Shown here in pieces: positions 1-12,110 of a DNA stretch of 64,000 bases. The notes under the pieces were generated by a model that was given only the letters and a program-made list of their open reading frames with translations, had not been told where the DNA came from and searched no databases. The number at the start of each line of letters is the position of its first letter. The stretch's first letter is position 1. The position numbers were made by a program, and so were the translations under genes. The stretch is from Tsukamurella tyrosinosolvens (GTDB lineage Bacteria; Actinomycetota; Actinomycetes; Mycobacteriales; Mycobacteriaceae): positions 4,030,001-4,094,000 of the forward strand of contig NZ_FNSA01000003.1 of NCBI RefSeq assembly GCF_900104775.1. The letters run 5' to 3'.

Positions 1-2
1 CC

Positions 3-1487
3 GACCTCGGCGCATCGACGACGGCGTTCTCCTGGGTGATCACCACCGCCCTCCTTGCGAACGCCGCGTCGACCCCGATCTGGGGCAAGCTGGCCGACCT
101 GTTCAACAAGAAGGTCCTGGTCCAGGCCGCGATCATCATCTTCGTGGCCGGGTCGGTCCTCGCCGGCGCCACCCCGAACGTCGAGGTGCTGCTCGTCGCC
201 CGCGTGATCCAGGGCATCGGCATGGGCGGCCTGACCGCGCTGGTCGTCGCCATCATCGGCAGCATCGTCCCGCCGCGTGAGCGCGGCCGGTACTCCGGCT
301 ACATGGGCGCCGTCATGGGCGTGTCGATGGCCGGCGGCCCGATCCTGGGCGGCGTGATCACCGACCACATCGGCTGGCGCTGGTGCTTCTACGTCAGCGT
401 CCCGCTCGCCGTCGCCGCGCTGATCCTCATCCAGCGCACGCTGCACCTGCCGTCGACCCGCAAGGACGACGTCTCGATCGACTGGCTCGGCGCGATGCTG
501 CTGACCGCCGGCGTGTCCGTGCTGCTCATCTGGGTCTCCTTCGCCGGCAAGAACTACGGCTGGGTCTCCACGTCGTCGGCGGTGTACCTGATCACCGGCT
601 TCGCACTGCTCGTCGCGACGGTGTCCGTCGAGCTGCGCGCCAAGGACCCGATCATCCCGATCGGCATCATCACCGAGCGCACCACCGCGCTCGCGATCAT
701 CGCCTCGATCGCCGTCGGCGTCGGCATGTTCGGCGCCATGTCCTTCCTCGGGCTGTACTTCCAGAACTCGCGCGGCTACAGCCCGACGATGGCCGGCGTC
801 CTCACGATCCCGATGGTGGTCGGCATGCTGTTCTCGTCGGTCGCGTCCGGCCAGCTGATCACCCGGTTCGGCAAGTGGAAGCGGTTCGTCGTCGGCGGCG
901 CGATCGTCATGGTCGCCGGATTCGCCCTGCTCAGCAGCATCGACCACCTGACGCCGATCTGGCAGGTGCAGGTCTACATCGCGATCATGGGCTTCGGCGT
1001 CGGCGCGCTGATGCAGAACCTCGTGCTCGCCGTGCAGAACACGGTGAGCGTGCAGAACATCGGCGCGGCGTCCAGCTCGGTCGCCTTCTTCCGGACCTTC
1101 GGCGGCGCGATCGGCGTCTCCGCCCTGGGCGCGATCCTCACCGCTCGCGTCACCGAGCTGGTGAAGGAGGGCGTGGTGGCGAACCACGTCCGCGATCCGC
1201 ACAGCCCGCTCATCGCGGAGATCACCAACGCCGCGTTCGGCGACGCGACCGGCAGGATCTTCCTGGTGTCGACGGCGTGCGCGCTCGTCACGCTGATCGC
1301 GGTCGCGATGCTCCCCAACAAGCCGCTCCGCACCACGCTCGACCTGGAGCCCGGCGCTCAGGCCGCTCCCCTGGACGAGCCCGCGGACGGGCCCGCGATC
1401 ACCGCTCCCACCAGCACGAACGACCTCGTCGGCGGTGCGGTGAAGGACAGCGGCAGGGCCCGCGTGGGGATCAGCAAGACCAACTAG
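3..1487 (+). CDS. DHA2-family MFS efflux transporter, 5' truncated
   Basis: Proton-coupled drug/metabolite exporter of the 14-helix EmrB/QacA (DHA2) branch, in the cytoplasmic membrane. The frame is open from the first bases, so the N-terminus lies outside the window; 494 residues are visible. The first visible part reads WGKLADLFNKK, the loop motif after TM2 (GxLaDrxGrr), and GPILGGVITDHIGWRW is the antiporter motif C followed by the usual WRW. Hydrophobic segments then alternate to about residue 445, and a hydrophilic Pro/Ala-rich tail follows. The GTG at 36 is only an internal codon. Substrate unknown. Confidence 0.9.
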   Translation, partial: DLGASTTAFSWVITTALLANAASTPIWGKLADLFNKKVLVQAAIIIFVAGSVLAGATPNVEVLLVARVIQGIGMGGLTALVVAIIGSIVPPRERGRYSGYMGAVMGVSMAGGPILGGVITDHIGWRWCFYVSVPLAVAALILIQRTLHLPSTRKDDVSIDWLGAMLLTAGVSVLLIWVSFAGKNYGWVSTSSAVYLITGFALLVATVSVELRAKDPIIPIGIITERTTALAIIASIAVGVGMFGAMSFLGLYFQNSRGYSPTMAGVLTIPMVVGMLFSSVASGQLITRFGKWKRFVVGGAIVMVAGFALLSSIDHLTPIWQVQVYIAIMGFGVGALMQNLVLAVQNTVSVQNIGAASSSVAFFRTFGGAIGVSALGAILTARVTELVKEGVVANHVRDPHSPLIAEITNAAFGDATGRIFLVSTACALVTLIAVAMLPNKPLRTTLDLEPGAQAAPLDEPADGPAITAPTSTNDLVGGAVKDSGRARVGISKTN

Positions 1488-1524
1488 GGTGTAACTGAAG
1501 GTGCGCAAGGGGCGGGTGAGGCGG

Positions 1525-1530
1525 CATAAT
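1525..1530 (+). promoter_or_regulatory. -10 element (CATAAT) of leaderless promoter
   Basis: CATAAT ends 7 bases before the ATG of the META-domain lipoprotein gene, the spacing expected for a leaderless transcript. No Shine-Dalgarno sequence is seen. Confidence 0.5.
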
Positions 1531-1537
1531 CGCATTC

Positions 1538-2095
1538 ATGATGCGTAATACCGCCTCCCTCGCCCTTCCGCTGCTCGCGGGTGCCGCGGTCCTCACGGCC
1601 GGATGCGCCGCCTCCGCCGGCGCCGATCCGGCCACCTCGACCAGCGGCGCACCGGCCGCGTCGTCGGCACCGTCGAAGCCCGCGCTCGTGGGCTCGCAGT
1701 GGCGGCTCAAGTCCGATCCGACGGCCTGGTTCTGGGTCCGCGGCTCGAACATCACGGGCAACGATTCGTGCAACACCCTCACCGGCACCGCGACGTCGCT
1801 GGCCACCGCGGACCGCGTGGACTTCGGTGCCGGCCTCGCGGCCACGCAGCGCTACTGCACGGACCCCAAGGGCACGCAGACCGCGATCAGCGAGGCGCTC
1901 AAGGGCGAACGGATCTGGTCGCGCAACGGTACCGAGCTGGTGCTCACCGACCCCGACAACAACCGGGCGTGGACGTTCGTCCTGACCCCTGCGGGCGCCT
2001 CGTCGAGCGCCGCCCCCACCCCGAGCGCCACTCCCTCGGCGTCGACCGCCCCGTCGACGAGCACCACCGTGCCGGGGACGCCGGTCGTCCGCTGA
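1538..2095 (+). CDS. META-domain (HslJ-like) lipoprotein
   Basis: Predicted exported lipoprotein of 185 residues. A hydrophobic signal peptide ends in a lipobox, LTAGC, with Cys23 as the lipidated residue. A Ser/Ala/Pro linker follows, then one META domain (about residues 48-145: GSQWRL, NDSCNTLTG, RYCTD), the fold of E. coli HslJ, a heat-inducible outer-membrane protein. Two Cys in the domain could form a disulfide. The tail from about residue 150 is Ser/Thr/Pro-rich, as in wall-exposed proteins. Function unknown. Start chosen from the -10 element 7 bases upstream; a second ATG lies 3 bases further. Confidence 0.85.
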   Translation: MMRNTASLALPLLAGAAVLTAGCAASAGADPATSTSGAPAASSAPSKPALVGSQWRLKSDPTAWFWVRGSNITGNDSCNTLTGTATSLATADRVDFGAGLAATQRYCTDPKGTQTAISEALKGERIWSRNGTELVLTDPDNNRAWTFVLTPAGASSSAAPTPSATPSASTAPSTSTTVPGTPVVR

Positions 2096-2104
2096 TCGGC
2101 GGCG

Positions 2105-2749
2105 TCAGTCCATCTCGCCGGCGGCCCACATCGCCGCGGCGACCTCGACCCGGTTGCGGGCCCCGAGCCGGCGGGTGATCGCCCCGAGGTGCGTCTTGAC
2201 CGTGCCCAGACTGATCACCAGCTCGTCGGCGATCTCGGCGTTGGTGCGGCCCCGGGCCACGCACTGCGCCACCTCCCGCTCGCGCGCCGTCAATTCCGCG
2301 AGGGTGGCCGCGGCCGCGGCGTCGCGGCGGCCTGACGCCCGGCTCCGTGCCAGCAGGTCGACGGTCAGTTCCGGGCTGATCAGGGCGTCGCCGGTGGCGG
2401 CGGCGCGCACCGCGGCGATGAGCAGGTCCGGGCCGGCGTCCTTGAGCAGGAAGCCCGAGGCGCCAGCGCCGAGCGCCGCGTCGACGTAGTCGGGCTCGCC
2501 GAAGGTCGTGACGATCACGACCCGCGTCGCCGACTCGACGACGCGCCTGCTCACCTCGATGCCGTCGAGGCGCGGCATCCGGATGTCGAGCAGGGCCACG
2601 TCGGGGCGGGTCTCGGCGATCACCGCGACCGCCTCGACACCGTCGGACGCCTGCCCCACGACCTCCATGTCCGGCGCCGCACCGAGGATCATCGCGAACC
2701 CGATCCGGACCATCTCCTGATCGTCCGCCAGCACCACCCTGATCGTCAC
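2105..2749 (-). CDS. NarL/LuxR-type response regulator
   Basis: Cytoplasmic response regulator, 214 residues. The receiver domain (1-120) has the acidic pair DD at 9-10, the phosphoacceptor Asp55 in LLDIRMP, and the conserved Lys in FLLKDAG. The C-terminal LuxR-type HTH (about 148-210) starts LTAREREVAQCVARG and carries the recognition helix in SLGTVKTHL. GTG start at 2749, one base after the stop of the histidine kinase gene, so the two are co-transcribed and form a cognate pair. Targets cannot be told from the sequence; the lipoprotein gene next door is convergent and not obviously controlled by it. Confidence 0.9.
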   Translation of the reverse strand: MTIRVVLADDQEMVRIGFAMILGAAPDMEVVGQASDGVEAVAVIAETRPDVALLDIRMPRLDGIEVSRRVVESATRVVIVTTFGEPDYVDAALGAGASGFLLKDAGPDLLIAAVRAAATGDALISPELTVDLLARSRASGRRDAAAAATLAELTAREREVAQCVARGRTNAEIADELVISLGTVKTHLGAITRRLGARNRVEVAAAMWAAGEMD

Positions 2750-2750
2750 G

Positions 2751-3893
2751 TCAGCGCACCCCGTGCATCGGCAGGGTCGCGGTGAGCCGCCAGCCGCTCC
2801 CGTCGGGCCCGTAACTGACCTCTCCCCCGACGGTGGCCGCGCGCTCCGTCAGGCCCGCCAGGCCCGTGCCTCCGCCCGGTCCGGGGCCCGGCACGCCTCC
2901 GTCGGCCGGGCCGTCGTCGTCCACGTCCACCCGGATCTCCTGCGCGTTCCGCCCGACGGTGATCCGCACGCTCCCGCCCGGCGCATGCCGGCGGGCGTTG
3001 GTCACTCCCTCGGTGACCACGCGGTGCGCGACGAGCCGGACGAGGTCGGGCACGTCCTCGCCGTCCGCCGCGGGGTCGACCGTCACCGTGATCCGCTCCC
3101 CGGCCGTGTCCCGCGAGAGCTCGGCGAGCGCGGCGCGCAAGCCGAACGAGGCCGACGCAGAGGGGGCGAGCGGCGCCGGAACGTCGGTGGGCTCCCGCAG
3201 GGTCCCGACCATGGCGCGGATGTCGGCGAGGGCGCGGGCGCCGCTGTGCTCGATCCGCGCGAGCGTGTCGCTGGCATCCGACCCCGCGGCGATTCCGGCC
3301 TGGGCCAGCACCACGATCCCCGTCACCTCGTGGGCGATGACGTCGTGCAGTTCGCGCGCCATCGCCGTGCGCTCCGCCAGTTGGACCTCCGCGCGGGTCT
3401 CCTCGAGTCGGCGCTCCGCCGTCCGGTGCCGGTGCCCGAACATCACGGCGGCGTTCACGGCGCCGGCGAGGAGGAAGGCGAGGACCAACAGCCTCGGGTC
3501 GCCGACCGCGAGCGGGATGATGGGGACGACCGCGAGGACACCGGCCGCGAGTTCGAGGACCCCGTCGAGGGAGGTGTCCGCGTACGAGGCCGTGATCCCG
3601 GCGACGATGACGAAGATCCAGCTCGCCCCGGCGAGCCAGAGCGGAGTGCCGGAGGGGCCTGCGGCCGCCGCCGTGAATGCCACGGCGGCGACCACCGCCC
3701 CACCCCATGACCATGCCGCGTTCGCTCCGCGGATCTCCGCCCACACGGTGACGGCACCCCCCAGGGACGCCACCGCGTTCAGGACCAGGGACGGCGGGGT
3801 CGAGTCGATGACGAGGGAGATCGTCGTTCCGATCGCCCACCCTCCCGCGAGGACCAGGGCGAGCATGACCCGATCCGCGCGCGTCATGATCAT
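2751..3893 (-). CDS. NarL-family sensor histidine kinase
   Basis: Membrane sensor kinase, 380 residues, partner of the response regulator directly downstream. The first about 155 residues form some six hydrophobic segments with short loops, so the signal is probably sensed in or at the membrane. A HisKA_3 dimerisation/phosphoacceptor domain follows, with His183 in ARELHDVIAHEV. The ATP-binding domain shows the N-box TNARRHAP and a G-box GGGTGLAGLTERA. It ends in LPMHGVR. Two ATGs (3893 and 3887) are possible starts; neither has a strong ribosome-binding site. The 107 bp between it and glpD hold no gene and no clear promoter. Confidence 0.88.
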   Translation of the reverse strand: MIMTRADRVMLALVLAGGWAIGTTISLVIDSTPPSLVLNAVASLGGAVTVWAEIRGANAAWSWGGAVVAAVAFTAAAAGPSGTPLWLAGASWIFVIVAGITASYADTSLDGVLELAAGVLAVVPIIPLAVGDPRLLVLAFLLAGAVNAAVMFGHRHRTAERRLEETRAEVQLAERTAMARELHDVIAHEVTGIVVLAQAGIAAGSDASDTLARIEHSGARALADIRAMVGTLREPTDVPAPLAPSASASFGLRAALAELSRDTAGERITVTVDPAADGEDVPDLVRLVAHRVVTEGVTNARRHAPGGSVRITVGRNAQEIRVDVDDDGPADGGVPGPGPGGGTGLAGLTERAATVGGEVSYGPDGSGWRLTATLPMHGVR

Positions 3894-4000
3894 GACGCGA
3901 CTCTGCCGTAGTGCGCGCGCCGCCGCCTCCGCCGAAGGTTCGAACCCCTCGACGACAACTGGGCCGTTCGGCCGAGACGGGACGGGTGGGCGGCGCACGG

Positions 4001-5815
4001 CTAGTGCCGGGACGCCCTGTGCTCGACGCCGGGAACCGGCACGGGCTCGAGGATCTCGCCCCGCGCCTCGGGCGCAGCGGCCCGCAGGGCGTCGGCCGTC
4101 TCGTCGTCGGGCATGCCCTGCGATTCGATCTCCGCGGCCACGCGCGCGCCGTAGTTCTCCAGCTCCCGCGCGATGTCCGCGGCCGACCAGCCCAGCACGG
4201 GCGCGATGAGGTCGGCGACCTCGGCGGACGCCTCCAGCCCGCGGTCCGGGTACTCGATGGAGATCCGGGTGCGGCGGGCCAGCACGTCCTCGAGGTGCAG
4301 CGCACCCTCGGCCTTCGCGGCGTACAGCGCCTCCACCCGCAGGTACTGCGGGGCGCCCGCCAGCGGCTCCAGCAGGCTGCGGTCGCCCTCGGCCAGCGCG
4401 AGCACGTCGCCGATGAGCGAGCCGTACCGGTTGAGCAGGTGCGTCACGCGGTGGGGATGCACGTCGTGTTCGCGCGCGATCGACGTGGTCTGGTTGGTCA
4501 GCGCGTAGTAGCCGTCGGCGCCCAGGAGCGGCACCTTCTCCGTACAGGACGCCGGGATCTTGTGCGGCAGGTAGGCCTCCGCGGCGTCGACGGCGTCCGA
4601 GCCCATGACCCGGTAAGTGGTGTACTTGCCGCCGGCGATCGTGACCAGGCCGGGCGCGATCGCGGCGACGGCGTGCTCGCGCGACAGCTTCGACGTCTCG
4701 TCGGACTCGCCGGCCAGCAGCGGGCGCAGCCCCGCGTAGACGCCGGTGATGTCCTCCCGCGTCAGCTCGGTGATGAGCACCTTGTTGACGTGGTCGAGGA
4801 TGTAGTCGATGTCCGTCGCCGTGGCCGCGGGGTGCGCCAGGTCGAGGTTCCAGTCGGTGTCGGTGGTGCCGATGATCCAGTGGATGCCCCACGGGATCAC
4901 GAACAGCACGCTCTTCTCGGTGCGCAGGATCAGTGCCACGTCGCTGACGATCCGGTCGCGCGGCACCAGGATGTGCACGCCCTTGCTCGCGCGGACCCGG
5001 AACCGGCCCTTCTGGTGCGAGAGGGCCTGCAGCTCGTCGGTCCACACGCCGGTGGCGTTGATGACGACCGTGGACCGGATCTCGGTCGTGGCGCCGGTCT
5101 CGCTGTCGCGGACCACCACGCCGGAGACCCGGTCCGCCTCCCGGAGGAAGTCGACGACCTGCGTCGATGTGCGGACGACGGCGCCGTAGTGCGCGGCCGT
5201 CCGGGCGACGGTCATCGTGTGCCGGGCGTCGTCGACGACGGTGTCGAAGTAGCGGATGCCGCCGACCAGCGCGCCGCGCTTGAGGCCCGGCGCGAGACGC
5301 AGGGCGCCGGCGCGGGTGAGGTGCTTCTGCGGGGGCACCGACTTGGCGCCGCCCATGGTGTCGTAGAGGAACATTCCGGCGGCCATGTAGGGCCGCTCGA
5401 CGACGCGCTTGGTGAGCGGCGCGAGGAAGGGCAGCGGCTTGACCAGGTGCGGCGCCAGCGTCGAGAGCGAGAGCTCGCGCTCGTGCAGAGCCTCGCGGAC
5501 CAGGCCGAATTCGAGCTGCTCCAGATAGCGCAGCCCGCCGTGGAACATCTTCGAGCTGCGCGAGCTGGTGCCCGACGCGAAGTCGCGGGCCTCCACGAGC
5601 GCCACCTTGAGGCCTCGGGTGGCCGCGTCGAGGGCGGAGCCCACGCCGACGATGCCGCCGCCGATCACGACGACGTCGAACTCCTCCGAGCCGAGGCGGT
5701 CCCAGGCCTGCGACCGGTACTCCGGCGACAGCAGCGACGCGGTGGTCGCGACACCCGCGGACGCCGCTCCGGAAGTCCCCGGAGTCGTGGCGGTTTCAGG
5801 GTTGGCAGCGTTCAT
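4001..5815 (-). CDS. glpD: Aerobic glycerol-3-phosphate dehydrogenase
   Basis: FAD-dependent, membrane-associated oxidation of sn-glycerol-3-phosphate to dihydroxyacetone phosphate with electrons passed to quinone. 604 residues, slightly longer than usual because of about 45 low-complexity N-terminal residues. The FAD-binding motif GGGIVG lies at 52-57, followed by TSSRSSKMFHGGLRYLEQ, a GlpD family signature; the C-terminal DAO_C domain runs from about 430. Divergent from glpK with only 27 bp between, so the pair shares one regulatory region and acts in glycerol use. The product enters glycolysis at the aldolase/triose step encoded in the cluster some 5 kb away. No glpF is present. Confidence 0.95.
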   Translation of the reverse strand: MNAANPETATTPGTSGAASAGVATTASLLSPEYRSQAWDRLGSEEFDVVVIGGGIVGVGSALDAATRGLKVALVEARDFASGTSSRSSKMFHGGLRYLEQLEFGLVREALHERELSLSTLAPHLVKPLPFLAPLTKRVVERPYMAAGMFLYDTMGGAKSVPPQKHLTRAGALRLAPGLKRGALVGGIRYFDTVVDDARHTMTVARTAAHYGAVVRTSTQVVDFLREADRVSGVVVRDSETGATTEIRSTVVINATGVWTDELQALSHQKGRFRVRASKGVHILVPRDRIVSDVALILRTEKSVLFVIPWGIHWIIGTTDTDWNLDLAHPAATATDIDYILDHVNKVLITELTREDITGVYAGLRPLLAGESDETSKLSREHAVAAIAPGLVTIAGGKYTTYRVMGSDAVDAAEAYLPHKIPASCTEKVPLLGADGYYALTNQTTSIAREHDVHPHRVTHLLNRYGSLIGDVLALAEGDRSLLEPLAGAPQYLRVEALYAAKAEGALHLEDVLARRTRISIEYPDRGLEASAEVADLIAPVLGWSAADIARELENYGARVAAEIESQGMPDDETADALRAAAPEARGEILEPVPVPGVEHRASRH

Positions 5816-5842
5816 CAGTGATCACCATGTCAGTATTCGGTC

Positions 5843-7402
5843 GTGGCTCTTTCATCGCGCGACCCGCAGTTCGTCGCCGCAATCGATCAGGGCACCAGCT
5901 CGACGCGGTGCATCATCTTCGATCGGCACGGGACCATCGTGGCCTCCGAACAACGGGAACACGACCAGATCTTCCCACGCGGCGGCTGGGTGGAGCACGA
6001 CGCCACGCAGATATGGGTGAACACGCGCCTGGTGTGCGCGGAGGCCCTCGCGGCGTCCGACCTCACCGCCACCGACATCGCGGCCGTCGGCATCACCAAC
6101 CAGCGCGAGACAGTCGTCGTCTGGGACCGCGCCACGGGCGAGCCGATCCACAACGCCATCGTCTGGCAGGACACCCGCACCGACGCGCTGTGCGAGGAGC
6201 TCGCCGCCGTCGGCCTCGAAGAGCCGGATCGCGACCGGTTCAAGGCCTCCTGCGGCCTGCCTCTCTCCACCTACTTCTCGGGGCCCAAGATCGCCTGGAT
6301 CCTCGACCACGTCGACGGTGCGCGGGAGCGGGCCGAGCGCGGGGAGCTGTGCGCCGGGACCATCGACTCGTGGCTGGTGTGGAACCTCACCACCGACGAC
6401 GATTTCGGCACCGGCACGGAGCGCAGCGACACCGCCCGCCCCCTGCACGTCACCGACATCACCAACGCCTCGCGGACGATGCTGATGAACCTCGCGGACG
6501 GCGCCTGGGATCCCGCCACCTGCGCGGCGATGGGGATCCCCATGGCGATGCTGCCCGAGATCCGTTCCAGCGCCGAGGTCTACGGCACGGTGCGCGAGCG
6601 CGGCGTCTTCGGTGGCGTCCCGATCGCCGGCATCCTGGGCGATCAGCAGGCCGCGATGTTCGGCCAGGCGGCGCTCGACGAGGGTTCGGCCAAGAACACC
6701 TACGGCACCGGCAACTTCCTGCTCCTCAACACGGGTGAACGCCCGATCTTCAGCGAGCACGGCCTCCTGACGACGGTCTGCTACAAGCTGGGCGACGAGG
6801 CCACCGTGTACGCGCTGGAGGGTTCGGTCGCGGTGAGCGGTTCGCTGGTGCAGTGGCTCCGCGACAATCTCGGCATCATCTCCGCGGCGCCCGAGATCGA
6901 GGAGCTCGCCACCGGAGTCCCCGACAACGGCGGCGTGTACGTGGTGCCCGCCTTCTCGGGGCTGTTCGCGCCGCGCTGGCGTCCCGACGCCCGCGGCGTG
7001 ATCGTGGGGCTGACGCGGTTCTCCGACAAGCGGCACATCGCGCGGGCCGCCCTGGAGGCCACCGCCTACCAGTCGCGCGAGGTGATCGAGGCGATGAACG
7101 GCGACAGCGGCATTCCGCTCACCGAGCTGCGGGTCGACGGCGGCATGGTCGTCAACGACACCCTGATGCAGTTCCAGGCCGACGTGCTGAACGTTCCCGT
7201 CATCCGGCCGCGGGTCATCGAGACCACCGCGCTCGGCGCCGCCTACGCGGCCGGGTACGCCACCGGCGTGTGGACGCTGGACGAGATCCGCACCAACTGG
7301 GCCGAGGACGCACGGTGGCTCCCGACGATGCCGGCCGACGAGCGCGAGCACCTGTTCAGCGAGTGGAACCGCGCGGTGGAGCGAACACTGAACTGGGCCT
7401 GA
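5843..7402 (+). CDS. glpK: Glycerol kinase
   Basis: ATP-dependent phosphorylation of glycerol to glycerol-3-phosphate in the cytoplasm. 519 residues, normal for GlpK (FGGY family). Signatures visible: [11 protein letters not shown] at the N-terminus (phosphate-binding loop), [19 protein letters not shown], and the C-terminal [22 protein letters not shown] start 27 bp from the glpD start on the other strand. Together the two convert glycerol to dihydroxyacetone phosphate. No separate transporter or GlpR gene lies next to them; the DeoR-type regulator in the gal operon is the nearest candidate of that family but its location favours galactose. Confidence 0.96.
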   Translation: MALSSRDPQFVAAIDQGTSSTRCIIFDRHGTIVASEQREHDQIFPRGGWVEHDATQIWVNTRLVCAEALAASDLTATDIAAVGITNQRETVVVWDRATGEPIHNAIVWQDTRTDALCEELAAVGLEEPDRDRFKASCGLPLSTYFSGPKIAWILDHVDGARERAERGELCAGTIDSWLVWNLTTDDDFGTGTERSDTARPLHVTDITNASRTMLMNLADGAWDPATCAAMGIPMAMLPEIRSSAEVYGTVRERGVFGGVPIAGILGDQQAAMFGQAALDEGSAKNTYGTGNFLLLNTGERPIFSEHGLLTTVCYKLGDEATVYALEGSVAVSGSLVQWLRDNLGIISAAPEIEELATGVPDNGGVYVVPAFSGLFAPRWRPDARGVIVGLTRFSDKRHIARAALEATAYQSREVIEAMNGDSGIPLTELRVDGGMVVNDTLMQFQADVLNVPVIRPRVIETTALGAAYAAGYATGVWTLDEIRTNWAEDARWLPTMPADEREHLFSEWNRAVERTLNWA

Positions 7403-7412
7403 CCTGTTGCTA

Positions 7413-7430
7413 CCCACGTAGTGGGATAAT
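7413..7430 (+). promoter_or_regulatory. Possible promoter/operator of the aminotransferase gene
   Basis: CCCAC-GTA-GTGGG (7413-7425) is a short palindrome that abuts a good -10 hexamer, GATAAT (7425-7430). A second, looser inverted repeat ACAAC-8-GTTGT lies at 7438-7455. No -35 matches well. Arms this short can occur by chance. Confidence 0.3.
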
Positions 7431-7470
7431 GATCTCGACAACTGGGAGTGGTTGTTGAGAGAGTGCTCGC

Positions 7471-8628
7471 ATGTCCGAGGAAACCGGTTCCCAGTCCGTC
7501 CGGGCCGTGCGCGGCTCGGCGATCCGCGATCTGTTGTCCGTGACCGAGCGCCCCGGGGTCATCTCGCTCGCCGGCGGCCTCCCCGCGCCGGAACTGCTCC
7601 CCGCGGAACGGGTCGCCCACGCGGCGGAGGCGGCGCTGCGGTCACCGTCGGCGCTGCAGTACGGCGTGACCGCCGGCGCGCCCACGCTCCGGGACGTGGT
7701 GCACGCCCGGGAGTCCGCGGCGCTGGGCCGGGACGCGGGCGCGGTCGTCGTGACGCACGGTTCGCAGCAGGCGCTGTCGCTCCTCGCGCAGGCGCTGCTC
7801 GACCCCGGTGACGTGGTCGTCGTCGAGGACCCCGGGTACATCGGTGCGCTCCAGGCCTTCGACACCACCCGCGCCCGCGTGATCGGCGTGCCGATGGACG
7901 CCGACGGGATGCGCGTCGACGAGCTTCGCCCGCTGCTGGAGCGCGAGCGGGTCCGGGTCGTGCACACCGTCTCGAACTTCCACAATCCCGGCGGCGCCAC
8001 CCTGTCCGAGGAGCGGCGGCGCGAACTCGCCCGCCTCGCCGACGAATTCGGCTTCTGGATCGTCGAGGACGATCCGTACGGCGGGTTGCGCTTCGCCGGC
8101 GCGACGGTGCCGCCCGTCGCCGCGTTCTCCGATCGCGTGCTGCGACTGTCGAGCGCATCGAAGATCGTCGCGCCCTCGCTGCGCGTCGGGTGGATGCACG
8201 GCGACGCGACGGTTCTCGCGCTGGTGGAGCGACTCAAGCAGGGCGCCGACCTGTGCGGCTCGAGCCTGACGCAGGCGATCACGGCGGAGCTGCTCGCGGA
8301 CACCGCGTGGCTCGACGGCCACGTCGCGGGCATCCGCGCGGTGTACGCCGAGCGGGCCCTCGCATTGCACGCCGCGCTCGTGGACGCGTTCGGCGACCGG
8401 CTGCGCCTGACGACGCCCGAGGGCGGGATGTTCCTGTGGGGCGAGTTCACCGACAGCACAGCGACATCCGCGGCGCTCGGCGCGGCCGTGGACGCCGGCG
8501 TCGCCTACGTCCCCGGCTCCGCCTTCGCGGTGCAACGCGACCTGGGGCACGCCCTGCGGCTGTGCTTCACGACCGGATCACCGGACGACCTCCGCGAGGC
8601 CGTCCGGCGACTGTCGACGGTGCTGTGA
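7471..8628 (+). CDS. PLP-dependent aminotransferase, fold type I (class I/II)
   Basis: Cytosolic aminotransferase of 385 residues, related to 2-aminoadipate/aromatic aminotransferases and the catalytic domain of MocR regulators, but without a GntR HTH. Visible: SLAGGLPAPELLP at the N-terminus, the substrate-binding NFHNPGG (169-175), the Asp/Tyr pair in EDDPYG, and the Schiff-base Lys231 in SSASKIVAPSLRVGW. The C-terminal arginine is in LRLCFTTG. GAGAGAG precedes the ATG. It stands alone between glpK and the convergent eno gene, so its substrate cannot be inferred from context. Confidence 0.85.
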   Translation: MSEETGSQSVRAVRGSAIRDLLSVTERPGVISLAGGLPAPELLPAERVAHAAEAALRSPSALQYGVTAGAPTLRDVVHARESAALGRDAGAVVVTHGSQQALSLLAQALLDPGDVVVVEDPGYIGALQAFDTTRARVIGVPMDADGMRVDELRPLLERERVRVVHTVSNFHNPGGATLSEERRRELARLADEFGFWIVEDDPYGGLRFAGATVPPVAAFSDRVLRLSSASKIVAPSLRVGWMHGDATVLALVERLKQGADLCGSSLTQAITAELLADTAWLDGHVAGIRAVYAERALALHAALVDAFGDRLRLTTPEGGMFLWGEFTDSTATSAALGAAVDAGVAYVPGSAFAVQRDLGHALRLCFTTGSPDDLREAVRRLSTVL

Positions 8629-8644
8629 CCGCGCAGCGGTCCGG

Positions 8645-11031
<2,387 letters not shown>

Positions 11032-12060
11032 CTACGTCGCGCTGATGGACTTGCCGGCGGAGTGCAGGTCGTTGCAGGCCTCGACGACGCGCTCGGCCAT
11101 CGAGGTCTCGGCCTTCTTCAGGTAGGAGCGGGGGTCGTAGACCTTCTTGTTACCGACCTCACCGTCGATCTTGAGGACACCGTCGTAGTTCGACAGCATG
11201 TGCCCGGCGACCGGACGGGTGAACGCGTACTGGGTGTCGGTGTCGACGTTCATCTTCACCACGCCATAGGACAGCGAGTCCTCGATCTCCGACTTCAGCG
11301 ACCCCGACCCGCCGTGGAAAACGAAATCGAACGGCTTGCTCCCCGCCGGCAGGCCCAGCTTCTCGGAGGCCACCGCCTGACCGTCCCGCAACACCTCGGG
11401 GCGCAGCTTCACATTCCCCGGCTTGTACACACCGTGGACGTTGCCGAACGTCGCCGCCAGCAGATACCCCTCCGCACCCAGCGCATCGACGGTCTTCGCG
11501 AAATCCTCATCCGAGGTGAACAGCTTGTCGTTGATCTCGTTCTCGACGCCGTCCTCCTCACCACCGACCACACCGATCTCGATCTCCAGGATGATCTTCG
11601 CCGCCTTCGCCTTCGCGAGCAGCTCCTGGGCGATCTGCAGGTTCTCCTCCAGCGGCACCGCCGACCCGTCCCACATGTGCGACTGGAACAACGGATTGCG
11701 GCCGGCATCGACGCGTTCCTGCGAGATCGCCAGCAGCGGCCGCACATACGAATCGAGCTTGTCCTTCGGGCAATGATCGGTGTGCAGGGCGACGGTCACG
11801 TCGTACTGCGCCGCCACCACATGCGCGAACTCCGCCAACGCGACCGCACCGACCACCATGTCCTTGACCCCCAGACCGGAACCGAACTCGGCGCCGCCCG
11901 TGGAGAACTGGATGATCCCGTCACTGCCCGCATCGGCGAAACCCTTGATCGCCGCGTTGATCGTCTCACTGGACGTGCAGTTGATCGCCGGGTAGGCGTA
12001 ACCGCCCTCACGGGCGCGGTCCAGCATCTCCCGGTAGGCCTCGGGGGTGGCAATGGGCAT
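11032..12060 (-). CDS. fba: Fructose-bisphosphate aldolase, class II
   Basis: Zinc-dependent cleavage of fructose 1,6-bisphosphate into dihydroxyacetone phosphate and glyceraldehyde-3-phosphate. 342 residues, as in M. tuberculosis Fba. Zn/active-site motifs: LHTDHCPKDKLD (His and Asp), the His in GNVHGVYKPGN, and FHGGSGS for phosphate binding. AGAAGGA lies just before the ATG. Second gene of the operon, 50 bp after pyk. Confidence 0.96.
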   Translation of the reverse strand: MPIATPEAYREMLDRAREGGYAYPAINCTSSETINAAIKGFADAGSDGIIQFSTGGAEFGSGLGVKDMVVGAVALAEFAHVVAAQYDVTVALHTDHCPKDKLDSYVRPLLAISQERVDAGRNPLFQSHMWDGSAVPLEENLQIAQELLAKAKAAKIILEIEIGVVGGEEDGVENEINDKLFTSDEDFAKTVDALGAEGYLLAATFGNVHGVYKPGNVKLRPEVLRDGQAVASEKLGLPAGSKPFDFVFHGGSGSLKSEIEDSLSYGVVKMNVDTDTQYAFTRPVAGHMLSNYDGVLKIDGEVGNKKVYDPRSYLKKAETSMAERVVEACNDLHSAGKSISAT

Positions 12061-12110
12061 GATCGGTCCTTCTGTAGCGGAGTGGAAGTGGAGAGTGGGG
12101 GGTCAGACGC

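Noticed and set aside
2746-5045. Histidine kinase fused to upstream frame inside glpD
   Set aside because: The extended frame runs antisense-free but out of phase through glpD; only the part from 3893 has kinase sequence and membrane helices.
3911-5821. Long open frame on the strand opposite glpD
   Set aside because: It is antisense to a complete glpD gene; its product is Arg/Gly/Val-biased with no known motif, typical of high-GC shadow frames.
8627-8641. Hairpin GACCGC-GCA-GCGGTC between aminotransferase and eno
   Set aside because: Only a 6-bp stem overlapping the stop codon and with no further support; too weak to call a terminator.
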